DNA of 64,000 bases, taken from assembly GCF_014861365.1 (NCBI RefSeq), contig NZ_RRYW01000002.1:1-64000 (forward strand). The letters are read 5' to 3'. Below the pieces are notes generated by a model. That model saw only the letters and a program-made list of their open reading frames with translations, had not been told where the DNA came from and searched no databases. The number at the start of each line of letters is the position of its first letter. Positions within the stretch are counted from its first letter, which is position 1. Both the position numbers and the translations under genes were made by a program. Positions 1 through 9,762 of this stretch are shown here, piece after piece. Source of the DNA: Psychrobacter sp. FME6 (GTDB lineage Bacteria; Pseudomonadota; Gammaproteobacteria; Pseudomonadales; Moraxellaceae).

Positions 1-35
1 TAGTGCCATTCACTTAGTTTCTTGTGTCGTTTGGC

Positions 36-1787
36 TTAATTGATGACACGCCCTAGGTCGTCGACCAGATTTTCATCGGACAACATCATACGCGCGATGA
101 TGGCACCCATGCTGTGGCTGATAATCACGCTGTTTTGGCTGGCACGATTCTGTCCTTTGGGGTCCGTTTGCTGATACGTGCTATTAATCAAACGTTGAAT
201 TTGATAGCGGTTTTCTAAAATAGGCAAGTTGGTTGGATAAAATATCTGCCAAACTTGATAGTTATCGCGCAATTTATCGTCGTTGAGAATATCGTTGGTC
301 AAATTTACCCAAGTGGCAGGACTAGAGGCCAAGCCATGCAACATAATCAGTACGCGCTTATTGGGATCATAAGGCTCAAGCATAAATAGTTTGGGTAGAC
401 TGGCATCTGGCTGGCGGGTTATTAAATTGAGATAACCCACACCATCCAGTTGATTCTCTGACAGCCACAAGCCATAACCTGCGGAGAAATTGGCAGCTAG
501 AGGATAGTCGCTATTTAGAATATTGACGCTCTCGCTTTGGTACGGGTTATATAAATGCACATCGAGCTTGCGATTATTCAGTACATCTAGCACGCTATCG
601 CCACTTGGTTTAATCAATCCCGTTAACAGCAGGTGTCCAGTAGGATAGATGCGCGAACTTGGCTCGCTATCACCCTGACTGTCGTTGTCTTTTTCACGAT
701 TCAATCTATCTGAAAGTGATGATACCAATAACTGGCGGATGGTGGTGGTATAACGATCATCTAATGAAGCCACTAAACTGATACCCAAGCCTGGACGTTT
801 ACTGATTGAGTTAAGCCCAGATAGACGTAGATCGTAGGTAGATACTAGATCTGCTAGGGCAGAAGTTTGTTTATGGGCATTTTGCAGATAGCTATTTTCA
901 TTGGGCAAATAAATACCAAGATCATAATCATCAACTTGTACCTTCATGACTTTGACTTTGACTTGGTCAGTCAGTTTGCCTTTTAGTGGTGGATTTAGTG
1001 GTGAGTGATTGGCAATCGCTGCTAGGTTATTGTCATCGATATGACTGGCAGTCGTTGGTAGATAGTCTACGTCTGTATCACCCATGACTTTACCTGAGCC
1101 ATTGACTGATCTGTATAACTGGGTAATGACATCATTATTGGCGGAATTATAGATATCTTGAGTCTGAATATCGTTGTCATTTGGAATACGGTTTTGCGCA
1201 TTCAGACTTTTATCTTGGTCAGCACCCTCAAAATCGTGGGTCAAACTGTCATAAAACAAATAGGTATAACTGTACTTGATCGCATCAAACAGCCGTTCTT
1301 GATAACCAGTGAGACAACGGTTGTTTTTTTCTTCTTGGGTTTTGGCTTCAGCATCGTCTAAAGGCGCATTGGCATAATAAGGATCAATTGGTGGTCGGGC
1401 AAGGGCATTGCGGCAGTCTTCAGAGTCTTTAAGCTGGCGAGCCTTGGTGTAATGAAGCTCTGAGAAAACAGCCAGTGCAGGACGATAGTGTTCATTTAAA
1501 ATACTGTCGGTAAGCTGAGTCAAGCATAAGTCAAACTGCTGCATACAGGCTTGTTCATTGAGCCCTGCTGATAATAACGCCGATTCCGTGTCGCTGCTGA
1601 GTTTTTTGCTAGTGACGATATTGCCACGCTGTGCCGTAATGGTTTTCGCTGATGCCTGTTTATTCACCGATACCGTACTACAGGCAGGCAATAACGTGAC
1701 CGCCGCTATCAAGGCTATGGAAATGATAGAAGTAGCGTTATTCTTGGCAGGCGTCGCCATACTTTTAATGGGGTTAGCGAAAGTCAT
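36..1787 (-). CDS. Lipoprotein with C-terminal alpha/beta-hydrolase domain, apparently truncated
   Basis: A type II signal peptide is visible: a hydrophobic stretch ending in the lipobox LLPAC, with the lipidated Cys near residue 36. The middle is a long region without a recognised family. The last ~110 residues start an alpha/beta-hydrolase fold, with an oxyanion-type HGLASSP motif and a nucleophile elbow SHSMG (Ser ~559). The reading frame stops 24 residues after that Ser, before any catalytic Asp or His could occur. Beyond the TAA the same frame stays open to the window edge. The hydrolase is therefore probably inactivated by a nonsense change, or completed by sequence outside the window. 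The start is uncertain: ATG 1787, or the ATG ten codons later; neither has a clear ribosome binding site. Confidence 0.7.
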   Translation of the reverse strand: MTFANPIKSMATPAKNNATSIISIALIAAVTLLPACSTVSVNKQASAKTITAQRGNIVTSKKLSSDTESALLSAGLNEQACMQQFDLCLTQLTDSILNEHYRPALAVFSELHYTKARQLKDSEDCRNALARPPIDPYYANAPLDDAEAKTQEEKNNRCLTGYQERLFDAIKYSYTYLFYDSLTHDFEGADQDKSLNAQNRIPNDNDIQTQDIYNSANNDVITQLYRSVNGSGKVMGDTDVDYLPTTASHIDDNNLAAIANHSPLNPPLKGKLTDQVKVKVMKVQVDDYDLGIYLPNENSYLQNAHKQTSALADLVSTYDLRLSGLNSISKRPGLGISLVASLDDRYTTTIRQLLVSSLSDRLNREKDNDSQGDSEPSSRIYPTGHLLLTGLIKPSGDSVLDVLNNRKLDVHLYNPYQSESVNILNSDYPLAANFSAGYGLWLSENQLDGVGYLNLITRQPDASLPKLFMLEPYDPNKRVLIMLHGLASSPATWVNLTNDILNDDKLRDNYQVWQIFYPTNLPILENRYQIQRLINSTYQQTDPKGQNRASQNSVIISHSMGAIIARMMLSDENLVDDLGRVIN

Positions 1788-1884
1788 AGGTCAGTCCAGT
1801 AAATAATAGTCGTAAAACCATGATTGATTGAATCAGCAATTGGAAAGAAAGAGTGTAGCGTAACTTTTAATATTAAACTATTTA

Positions 1885-1906
1885 ACAGGCACAAAAAAAC
1901 GCCTGT
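1885..1906 (-). terminator. Weak terminator-like hairpin
   Basis: ACAGGC and GCCTGT form a 6-bp stem around a 10-nt loop containing an A/T run. It lies between the stop of the TPR-like gene and the start of the lipoprotein gene. There is no clean U-tract after the stem, so this is a weak call. Confidence 0.3.
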
Positions 1907-2030
1907 CTTCTATATTGAAATAATATCCATATAAAAGAAAGACGCTCAGAGCTTTTGTTTTAAATGCTGCGAATTATCCTATTTTATCACCATTTTAAAA
2001 TAAGAACACGCTCTAGTAAATAAGGTACGT

Positions 2031-3182
2031 TTACGCACTTGGTTTAATATCGATGTCAGGCGCAGGGATATCCCAAATATAGAATTTGCCTTCTTCAACA
2101 ATTTTGATTTGCTTAGGAATGATTTTATTGTCAGGATGCTGACCTTCGAGGCGACGCAGACGCTCCAAAGCTTCATCACGACGATCACTCAACAAGTCTG
2201 ACTGAGCCAAGCTTTGCTCGGCTTCGGTGTAGCCCATAGACACGGCACGGTCTAGGTACTTTTGACCTTCTTTAAAGCCGCCGCCTTCTGATAGCATCAA
2301 ACCATATAAAAAGTTGGCTTCACCACTATCTGATTGTAGCTTAATCGCTCGGTCAATATACCTTCCGCCGCGTATAGTATAGTCTGAGCCCAAATCTAGA
2401 TTACGTCCCATGCCATTCAGTTTGGCTGCACGAAGTAGTACATCGTAAGAGGCATTTGGCGATTCAGCATAAGGTTGAATCCATTCGGCCAATACTTTGA
2501 TTTTTTCACGCGTATAGTGGCGCTGCGAGCGGTTAGGGAAGTTTGGCGGATAATGACGGGCGTTAGGTGCTACTTCTTTGATGAAGTCATCAAGTAGGCT
2601 TACGTCTAGCTTATCGATGCTGCCGCCGGTTTGTTGTGGGATCAATGTTGTCGGTACAAAACTCACGTCAGATAGTTCTAGCTGCGGTGTTGGGATATTA
2701 GTCAGTTGACCACTACGCAAATCTACGCCAGTCGCCGTCATCGGACCACGTTTATAAACGTGAGTCGCTCCTTTAAATTCAGGCGTTGATGGGACTGAAT
2801 TGAGCGTTTGCGGCTGCGCTGTACTCATAGGAGCACGGTTTTGTTGAGCATTACTTTCTTGCGCACGGTTTTTCTGAGACTCACTCTTTTGAGTATTTGT
2901 CTGTTCAACATCCTTATCGTTTTTCGGTGCATCGTTTTGTTGAGTATCGGCCGTCGTATTAGCTTTAGGGCTAGCACGGCGAATCACACGCTTGCTTGAA
3001 TCTGTGGCACTAGGGACAGAAGATGTGGTGACGGCATCTTCTTTTGTAGTATCAGTTTCAGCAGCATTTATAGGCGCAGACAGCAGCATGGTACATGCCG
3101 CGGCCAATGCTGTTAGCGTGGCAAACTTGGGCGACTTGGTAGATAAATGGCTAGAGAGAGTCGATTGGTTAGTGGCTTTCAT
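2031..3182 (-). CDS. Exported TPR/Sel1-like repeat protein
   Basis: The N-terminus carries a signal peptide (hydrophobic LTALAAACTMLLSAPINAAE, cleavage about residue 40). Residues ~45-130 are low complexity, rich in Gln, Asn, Ser and Thr with QN-type repeats. The C-terminal half has helical repeats of the tetratricopeptide/Sel1 kind (for example YIDRAIKL...GEANFLYGLML and KYLDRAVSMGYTEAE). The protein is probably periplasmic and probably mediates protein contacts. No specific function can be named. It precedes the lipoprotein gene on the same strand, with a 243-nt gap. The start is supported by AAGGTAA upstream. Confidence 0.7.
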   Translation of the reverse strand: MKATNQSTLSSHLSTKSPKFATLTALAAACTMLLSAPINAAETDTTKEDAVTTSSVPSATDSSKRVIRRASPKANTTADTQQNDAPKNDKDVEQTNTQKSESQKNRAQESNAQQNRAPMSTAQPQTLNSVPSTPEFKGATHVYKRGPMTATGVDLRSGQLTNIPTPQLELSDVSFVPTTLIPQQTGGSIDKLDVSLLDDFIKEVAPNARHYPPNFPNRSQRHYTREKIKVLAEWIQPYAESPNASYDVLLRAAKLNGMGRNLDLGSDYTIRGGRYIDRAIKLQSDSGEANFLYGLMLSEGGGFKEGQKYLDRAVSMGYTEAEQSLAQSDLLSDRRDEALERLRRLEGQHPDNKIIPKQIKIVEEGKFYIWDIPAPDIDIKPSA

Positions 3183-3370
3183 AAAAGGTGTTACCTTATT
3201 TCGTCATTACTTATTGATGGATAATTATGCGGTATTGTGGCTGCAAAATCGTACAAATTTTTAATACCTTAGCAAAGTAAGCCAAACGCTATCAGTAGTA
3301 GGAATGTTAATAGTAAGAATTAATCACGCCCAATCGTATAGACAAAGTGACCAAAGTACATTATCTACCG

Positions 3371-4015
3371 TTACAAATGATAGGCGGTGGCTTTCATACG
3401 ATTGGCCATCCAGCGCATGGTATAACGTACAGGTGGTGATAATGCCGCGCCGCCGCTCGCCAGCGCCAGCTCACGATGGTGTAATTCTTCAATATCCATT
3501 TGTGCCAGTATTTCTTTTGAGCGCTGATCGTGTTCGGGCAATTGCGTGATATGGTCTTGCAGGTGCTCGCTGACTTGGGCTTCCGTCTCGGCTACGAACC
3601 CCAAGCTAAACTCGTTAGAGATAGCGCCAGCTACCGCGCCAAGACCAAAAGACATGCCGTACCATAGCGGGGTAAACACACTGGCATGGCTGCCAAGCTC
3701 GTCTAATCGAGTCTCGCACCAGACCAGATGATCGACTTCTTCTTCAGCAGACTGTTGCATGGCTTGCTTGACGCCGTTGTCTTTGGCAGCAAACGCTTGA
3801 CCATGATAAAGGCCTTGCGCGCATACCTCGCCAGTATGATTGATACGCATCAGTCCAGCGACATGGCGTGACTCAGTTATGGTCAGCTCAGGAATCTCAT
3901 CGTTACTGACTGGTAAAGGACGGGTACTGGGGTTTGAATGCGGTACGACAGCTCGTAAAGCCTTGTCAACTCCAAGTAATAACTGATCGATTTTGGATAA
4001 GGGACGCAGGGCCAT
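3371..4015 (-). CDS. coq7: 3-demethoxyubiquinol 3-hydroxylase (Coq7)
   Basis: This is a diiron monooxygenase that hydroxylates 3-demethoxyubiquinol at C-6 in ubiquinone biosynthesis, a peripheral membrane enzyme. The carboxylate-bridged diiron ligands are visible in order: TGEVCAQGLYHGQ, EEEVDHLVWCE, ETEAQVSEHLQDH and IEELHHREL. A hydrophobic segment (GMSFGLGAVAGAIS) lies between the two ligand pairs, as in the family. Length 214 aa is normal. AGGAG seven bases before the ATG fixes the start. No other ubiquinone gene is adjacent, although a UbiJ-like protein occurs at 55701-56345. Confidence 0.93.
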   Translation of the reverse strand: MALRPLSKIDQLLLGVDKALRAVVPHSNPSTRPLPVSNDEIPELTITESRHVAGLMRINHTGEVCAQGLYHGQAFAAKDNGVKQAMQQSAEEEVDHLVWCETRLDELGSHASVFTPLWYGMSFGLGAVAGAISNEFSLGFVAETEAQVSEHLQDHITQLPEHDQRSKEILAQMDIEELHHRELALASGGAALSPPVRYTMRWMANRMKATAYHL

Positions 4016-4186
4016 GATTCACTCCTGATGGCTTTATGGACAATCAAAAAAAGCTATTTAGAAAATAAGGTTGTTTAGAAAATAAGATCATTCAGTTTGT
4101 GAGGCAATATAATCGCAGTTTCTATACTACAGCCACTGCCTCACAAACATCACTATAGCAAACAATCCAAATTATCGGCACGAATA

Positions 4187-5518
4187 TTATTGACTGATTT
4201 CATCATGCGTTTGGATAACCGCTTTTTTGATATGTTTGTTGAGCTTCATGTATAAAAAGGCACCGAAGACAATATTTAACAGTCCGGTTACCAAAAATAG
4301 CTGTGGCAGCGTCAGCCCGAAAGTATTCAAAATCACAATGGCAAAAATTGCTGAAGTGACCATAAATATCGCATTAAAAATATTGTTGGCACCAACAATG
4401 CGCGCGCGATGGCTTTTGGGCGCATAGGCCTGCATAGACGCATATAACGGCACGATATATAGACCGCCACTAAAGCCCAAAAAGAACAAGTCCGCAAAGA
4501 CGCGCCAGCTACCGCTCATCCCAAACAGGTCGCTGATGCCAAGTAGCGTGTCACTACTGACATTGATACTCAACCCTGAAAGCGAAAAGTATAAGTCGAT
4601 AGCGAAGATGCTTAAGCCGGCAATACCAAAAGGCAGCAGGCGTAGACTCACTTGGTTTTTAGTCAACGATTTACATAACAACGAGCCAATCGACACACCA
4701 ACAGAAAACAAGGTCAATAAGAAAATGACCACCGACTCATCACCATACAAGATTACCTTACTGAACTCTGGTGTTTGGGTCAAAAACGTCGCCCCATAAA
4801 ACCAAAACCAGCTGTTGCCAAGGATGACAAAGAATAAAAAGGGCAGAGAGTATAGGTAGCGTACAGTCGCTAGACTGGTGGTAAAAATATTCCAATTAAT
4901 ATTCAAATTGGGCTGCATCGCGGGCATGTTGGGTATCGACCGTGCGACAAAATAACCCAATACAGCCACTATTAATACGGTGACGCTAATCCAATACAGC
5001 GGCTGCGTTATCTGGGTTAAGAACCCTGCGATAATCATCCCGAGCAAGATAGCTAAGGAGGTGCCCATTTGGAATAAACCATTAGCACCAACCAATTCGT
5101 CTTCCCTCATCGCTTGTGGTAAATAGGCATACTTAATAGGTCCAAAAAAGGTGGATTGTGTGCCCATGAGAAATAATGCGACAAATAATAGGGCATACCA
5201 CTCAAATACAAACCCTACTGTCGCAATCACCATAATGGCCAGCTCAAGTAATTTGATCAATCGCGTGAGTTTTGATTTTTCAAACTTATCTGCAATCTGA
5301 CCTGCCAATGCCGAAAACAAAAAATAAGGCAAAATAAATAACATCGCGGCCAAGTTATTTAAAATACTCACTTCCATACCCAACTGACTGGCAGCGGTAT
5401 AAGTCAAAACTAGAATGAGTGCTTGTTTAAAAATATTGTCATTAAACGCGCCCAAAAACTGGGTAAAAAACATGGCGCTAAAACGGCGGCGCTTAAATAA
5501 CTGAAACTGATTGGCCAT
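4187..5518 (-). CDS. MFS transporter, LplT-like
   Basis: The protein has 443 residues and about 12 hydrophobic segments. The N-terminus (FFTQFLGAFNDNIFKQALI) is characteristic of the LplT/Aas-associated major facilitator group. In enterobacteria that group flips lysophospholipids across the inner membrane for re-acylation. Here the transporter stands alone, with no acyltransferase/acyl-ACP synthetase (Aas) domain or neighbour, so the substrate is inferred only from similarity. AGGAA precedes the ATG at a good distance. The gene lies on the same strand as coq7, with a 171-nt gap between them. Confidence 0.8.
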   Translation of the reverse strand: MANQFQLFKRRRFSAMFFTQFLGAFNDNIFKQALILVLTYTAASQLGMEVSILNNLAAMLFILPYFLFSALAGQIADKFEKSKLTRLIKLLELAIMVIATVGFVFEWYALLFVALFLMGTQSTFFGPIKYAYLPQAMREDELVGANGLFQMGTSLAILLGMIIAGFLTQITQPLYWISVTVLIVAVLGYFVARSIPNMPAMQPNLNINWNIFTTSLATVRYLYSLPFLFFVILGNSWFWFYGATFLTQTPEFSKVILYGDESVVIFLLTLFSVGVSIGSLLCKSLTKNQVSLRLLPFGIAGLSIFAIDLYFSLSGLSINVSSDTLLGISDLFGMSGSWRVFADLFFLGFSGGLYIVPLYASMQAYAPKSHRARIVGANNIFNAIFMVTSAIFAIVILNTFGLTLPQLFLVTGLLNIVFGAFLYMKLNKHIKKAVIQTHDEISQ

Positions 5519-6020
5519 GAAAATTCCTACAGATGGGGCGCAGCTGGTAGATTAAAGCGAGACACTGAACGCCGCTTTGAAAGTAAAGGTAGCGGTCGAC
5601 ATGATTCTTGAGCCAACGCTTGTTATAATTATCAATAGTATCAAAAACTTAATAGAATATAGCATAGGTTTTATCATTATTAAGCCGTATAATAGCAAGG
5701 CTTTGGTAAAAATACATGCGCTCGACGCTATGATTTCATAATTATCTAAGTTATGATTTGTAAATTTTAAATGCTTGTGTCTCAAAGTGTGGGCGACGGC
5801 AAACGCTTTCTAGCACTTAAGACTGTCTGTATATGCTACGATTCCATTATTTGAAATTGCGCTTGAATGGGCGCTGTGATTCGTCCTACAGACCATCGTT
5901 ATCATAAGTATGATAGTAAATTATTAATCCCAGCCAACTGCTATACGTTTATTCACCGGTGAGATTTAACCATCATTATCGTCAATAATAGTGTGCCGCG
6001 TGAGGTGATAGGAAACCAAC
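5519..6020. other. Intergenic region between the divergent MFS and tamA genes
   Basis: These 502 nt separate two divergently transcribed genes and must hold both promoters. The sequence is AT-rich. I see one clear palindrome (TATCATA-AG-TATGATA, 5900-5915) and the tamA ribosome binding site AGGAAA just before 6021. The 77-codon minus-strand ORF here does not look like a real protein. Confidence 0.5.
5900..5915. promoter_or_regulatory. Operator-like palindrome upstream of tamA
   Basis: TATCATA and TATGATA are perfect inverted repeats separated by AG, about 105 nt before the tamA start. The size fits a dimeric repressor or activator half-site pair. No regulator can be assigned. Confidence 0.3.
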
Positions 6021-9000
6021 ATGAAACAGCAACCTACAACCCTAGCGCACGATGTAGCGGTTAATAAAAAGCATAATACTGTCAATATTTTTGATGGTAT
6101 CAATACTGAAAATATTCATCGTCATGCCCCGCGTACTCATTTCACGCGTTCAACACTTTTTACTGCGCTAGCGACCAGCTTGGTAGGTTTTGGTATTGCC
6201 CCTACGGCGGTGGCTGACACCGTCAATCAATCAGGTGTCGTAGATGACACTATCAGCAACCAAATCGTTGTGAATGAGCCATCTGCCAGTCAAGCCTCTA
6301 CTGAACGAGCCCCTGCGAAAAAAACACCTACTAAACAATCAGCCACACTTTCGGAGGATGATACTCAGGTTGATATCGCCTTAGATGCCTTGCGTCTTAA
6401 AAAGGCGGTAGAGCAAGGCCTCATCGACCAGTCCGTATTGGATGATTATAGTGAGGAAAGTCTAGGGATTAAAAATTCTAATGCTCAAAAAACGCCTGCT
6501 TCTCAATCAAATCCTAATGCCAATGTTGATGCTAGTGTCGATACCAATGTCGATGCAGATTATAAAGATAATTCAGATAGTGTGAATGGTGCTGATAGCA
6601 ATCCGTCCGATATGCCTGACACCACCAATGAGGATTTGTTGCAGCAAGCGACAGCGATACAGCAACAAGGCTATCAGATGATGACGCCTGAAGAGATTGA
6701 TCGTGAGCTTGCTGAGCTGGATAGACAGAATGCCGAAGAATTTGATGCTATCAATAATAGCAACAACGCTAATGGCAACGAAATTAGTGCCAATGGCAAT
6801 GTTGACGACAATATTGACAGTAGTGTTAACGATAATATTAACGACAGTGACTTTGATGCGCCAATCGCGACGCTAGGCAGTACAACCGTACCGATGGGTT
6901 TAGATACCGATCTAGATGCCACCAATTTGCCCACCCCTAGTAACCTTGACACCTTAGGTAAGAACGAAACAGCAGCCAAACAGGCCGAAACGTCTGAGGT
7001 TGCGTCTCGTCCAGTTAACGTCAGCGACTCCGTCAGTAGTGGGCGTGTTGATGACGTTACAGATAGTAGTGATGATCTTTCAGCGAATGCGAATGAGGCA
7101 TCAGACAATCAGGATGAGTCGGCGTCAAACGTCATAGATCCCGATGAATATTTGCCAGATTATCAGACAGACAATCAGCCCGTCAGCGAAAGTGTCGAGC
7201 AAGCCAGTAAACCTAAGCCGCTGGCTCGCAATAAAGGCAATATCGTCAAGCGCCTTTATAATCGTTTGTTTAAAGGTGGCGTTAAGGCATTACCGCATGT
7301 AGAAACGACAGTGTACATGCAAGAAGCCGCTGCTGAAGACACCATTGATGGTAAGCCTAGAATAACCAAAGCGGATGACGATGTTCAGCCAATGAAAAAT
7401 ATCAAAGCCGCTCTTGATGACACTACCGTTCAATCGGTCGTTGACTTTACCGCGGCCTTACCACGTCTACGCCAAACGGCATTAGATGCTGCCAATGCAG
7501 TCGGCTATTATGACGTTACTTTGCGTCTGCGTCAGCCTAACAGAGACACCATCGATGTGGTTATTGAAGCATTGGGCGAACCTGTGCTTGTGGACAGCCG
7601 TGTTGTCGAAGTTCGCGGTGCAGGCAGTGAGCAACCAGAATTTGTAGCCTTAGAAAAAGAGTTGCCCCCAGAAGAAGGTGATATCTTCAATCATCGCACT
7701 TATAAAAACAGTAAAGCGGCACTCGAGTCACTAAGCAGTACTTATGGGTATTTTGACCAATATTGGCTCAACAAGTCTGTTGGTATCATCTTACCAGACA
7801 ACATAGCGGATGTGTCCTTGGTCTATAATACTGGCGATCGTTATGAGTTTGATGATGTTGTCTTTTTTACTTATGACCGAGAGTCCAACACCTTAACTCG
7901 AGATCCTGAAAAGCTGCCTGTTGAGTTGCCTTTGTTGCAGCAATTACTCGATTTTAAACCAGGGGATCCGTTTTATCGCCCAGCCATCACCAAATTTAGT
8001 AATGATTTATCAGCGACTCGTTATTTTAATACGGTCAACGTTGAGTCAGTATTACCACCAGATGAGCGCAGTGAAGCCAGTACATTGGCTTTTGATAATG
8101 CACCAACTAACGACAATGATACGCCAGATGATGATAGCGATAATGTTAATCTTGATAGTGCTACTCTTGATAATGGTGACATCGAAGAAAGTAAAAGTGA
8201 CATCGAAAATAAAAGTGGCTCGGAGGTTGTTAGTGATGATGCCAGTAATAAAGTCGATGATGGCGAAATCGATGCAGAGAGTGAAGAGAGTCTCAATGCT
8301 GATAGTGGAGAGTCAGTCAATGACGCTGACATTGCCGCAATCGAGTTTGAGGTTGATGAAGAAACGCTCGATAAACTGCAAGCTGTCAAACAAAAAGCAG
8401 ATCGCTTAAGTCGCTTGCCAAACGATCGTGTATTGGATGAAAAAGACCAAAAAGCAGATAGTGTTTTAGGCAAAATTAGCGACTCAATCAGTAATGTTGC
8501 GCAAAAAATCTTCCCTGATGAAGAGACTCTAATTTCTGATGAAAACTTCGTGCCACCGACGCTCGAAGGACGTAAAACACCGCAGCAAGTGGCAGAGAGT
8601 AAAAAAGTACCATTGTATGTCTTTGTATCTTCTGATAAACCACGCGATGCTCAAGTCGGTCTGGGTTATGGGACGGATACGGGTGTTCGTGCCACGGCAA
8701 AGGTAGATTATAACTTACTCAATCGTAAAGGTTATCAAGCGGGCGTAGAGACAGAGGTGTCCAGAATCACTAAGAATGTGGCCGTCTATGCGAGCCGACC
8801 CTGGAAACATCCTCTCAATGATACCTTGGATGCCCGTCTTAGCTATGAAGAAGAGGTGATCGACCAAGGTAAAGGTAACTTCGACTTGTCGACCAAAACG
8901 CTAAAAGCAGGGCTGGCACGCAATATTCGCCGTGAAAGTGGTTGGAATCGTGTTTATTCCATGCGCTATCGGTTGGATGAGCTCGAAACGGGCGTTGATA

Positions 9001-9638
9001 AAGCGGACTTGGACGATTTGCCTATTCGCTTTGTCTCCTCTAAGCCCAAGCAACGAGCGCTGTTATTTGGCTATGGTCTCAATAAGGCAGACGTGGATAG
9101 TGCGACCAACCCAACTCGCGGTATACGCCAGTATTATTCGGTCGAAGCAGGGGCTGATAAAGCACTTAGCGACACTGATTTGGCAATCGCTCGCGCAGGT
9201 GTTAGCGGTATCTATAGCTTTGGCGAGGACAAAAAACATCAATTACTGGGCAGTGTAAATACTGGCTATATTTGGGCGGATGATTTTAATGAAGTGCCTT
9301 ATAAATTACGTTTCTTTGCTGGTGGTGATCAAAGTATCCGTGGCTATGACTATGAGAGCCTATCACCAATAGACAAAGGCTATCTAACCGGCGGGCAAAT
9401 ACTGGCTGTCGGTAGTGCAGAGTATAACTATGAGTTTAAACCAGGCTTCCGCGGGGCATTCTTCACCGATGTGGGTAATGCTTACGACAAAAAATTTGAG
9501 ACTGACACAAAGGTCGGCGTCGGCGTCGGTATCCGCTGGGCATCTCCTGTAGGGGTGGTGCGCGTCGATGTCGCGGCTGGTGTGACAGAAAGTAGTATTC
9601 CAGTTAGACTGCACTTCTTTATTGGCTCGCCTTTATAG
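6021..9638 (+). CDS. tamA: TamA, Omp85-family outer-membrane assembly factor with large acidic inserts
   Basis: TamA is the outer-membrane subunit of the translocation and assembly module and works with TamB, encoded next. A long N-region (~45 residues) precedes the signal-peptide hydrophobic core, with cleavage around AVA-D near residue 66. Residues ~67-400 are a disordered stretch rich in Asp, Asn and Ser. POTRA-like sequence runs from ~440. After NDLSATRYFNTVNV (~660-675) comes a second acidic insert to ~858, inside what should be the third POTRA. The Omp85 barrel follows, with GLGYGTDTG and the conserved loop motif IRGYDY. The length of 1205 aa is about twice that of the E. coli protein. 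The downstream tamB gap is ~120 nt, consistent with an operon. Confidence 0.92.
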   Translation: MKQQPTTLAHDVAVNKKHNTVNIFDGINTENIHRHAPRTHFTRSTLFTALATSLVGFGIAPTAVADTVNQSGVVDDTISNQIVVNEPSASQASTERAPAKKTPTKQSATLSEDDTQVDIALDALRLKKAVEQGLIDQSVLDDYSEESLGIKNSNAQKTPASQSNPNANVDASVDTNVDADYKDNSDSVNGADSNPSDMPDTTNEDLLQQATAIQQQGYQMMTPEEIDRELAELDRQNAEEFDAINNSNNANGNEISANGNVDDNIDSSVNDNINDSDFDAPIATLGSTTVPMGLDTDLDATNLPTPSNLDTLGKNETAAKQAETSEVASRPVNVSDSVSSGRVDDVTDSSDDLSANANEASDNQDESASNVIDPDEYLPDYQTDNQPVSESVEQASKPKPLARNKGNIVKRLYNRLFKGGVKALPHVETTVYMQEAAAEDTIDGKPRITKADDDVQPMKNIKAALDDTTVQSVVDFTAALPRLRQTALDAANAVGYYDVTLRLRQPNRDTIDVVIEALGEPVLVDSRVVEVRGAGSEQPEFVALEKELPPEEGDIFNHRTYKNSKAALESLSSTYGYFDQYWLNKSVGIILPDNIADVSLVYNTGDRYEFDDVVFFTYDRESNTLTRDPEKLPVELPLLQQLLDFKPGDPFYRPAITKFSNDLSATRYFNTVNVESVLPPDERSEASTLAFDNAPTNDNDTPDDDSDNVNLDSATLDNGDIEESKSDIENKSGSEVVSDDASNKVDDGEIDAESEESLNADSGESVNDADIAAIEFEVDEETLDKLQAVKQKADRLSRLPNDRVLDEKDQKADSVLGKISDSISNVAQKIFPDEETLISDENFVPPTLEGRKTPQQVAESKKVPLYVFVSSDKPRDAQVGLGYGTDTGVRATAKVDYNLLNRKGYQAGVETEVSRITKNVAVYASRPWKHPLNDTLDARLSYEEEVIDQGKGNFDLSTKTLKAGLARNIRRESGWNRVYSMRYRLDELETGVDKADLDDLPIRFVSSKPKQRALLFGYGLNKADVDSATNPTRGIRQYYSVEAGADKALSDTDLAIARAGVSGIYSFGEDKKHQLLGSVNTGYIWADDFNEVPYKLRFFAGGDQSIRGYDYESLSPIDKGYLTGGQILAVGSAEYNYEFKPGFRGAFFTDVGNAYDKKFETDTKVGVGVGIRWASPVGVVRVDVAAGVTESSIPVRLHFFIGSPL

Positions 9639-9762
9639 TTGCTTAAATTAGTGACTTAAATAAATAGCTTAAAGTAACCAATTAGACCCATCGCTTGATT
9701 TGTTCCATGTATTATTTATCATACCGATTGCTGGTAATCATTCTTTAACGTAGTTGAGTGTC

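Noticed and set aside
4054-4086. Direct repeat TTTAGAAAATAAG (two copies) before coq7
   Set aside because: It is a short AT-rich duplication with no wider copies or visible role.
5622-5645. AT-rich TATAATTATCAATA resembling a Fur box
   Set aside because: It lacks the inverted 6-1-6 symmetry seen at hemP.
5552-5785. A 77-codon minus-strand ORF between the MFS gene and tamA
   Set aside because: It has no ribosome binding site, AT-driven composition (Ile, Leu, Met, Ser) and no family features; it fits chance in a regulatory region.
6674-7108. Antisense ORFs opposite the acidic tracts of tamA (also 8021-8473)
   Set aside because: The Asp/Ser codon repeats (GAT, AGT, AAT) of tamA leave the opposite strand open and yield Ser/Leu-rich translations; these are shadows.
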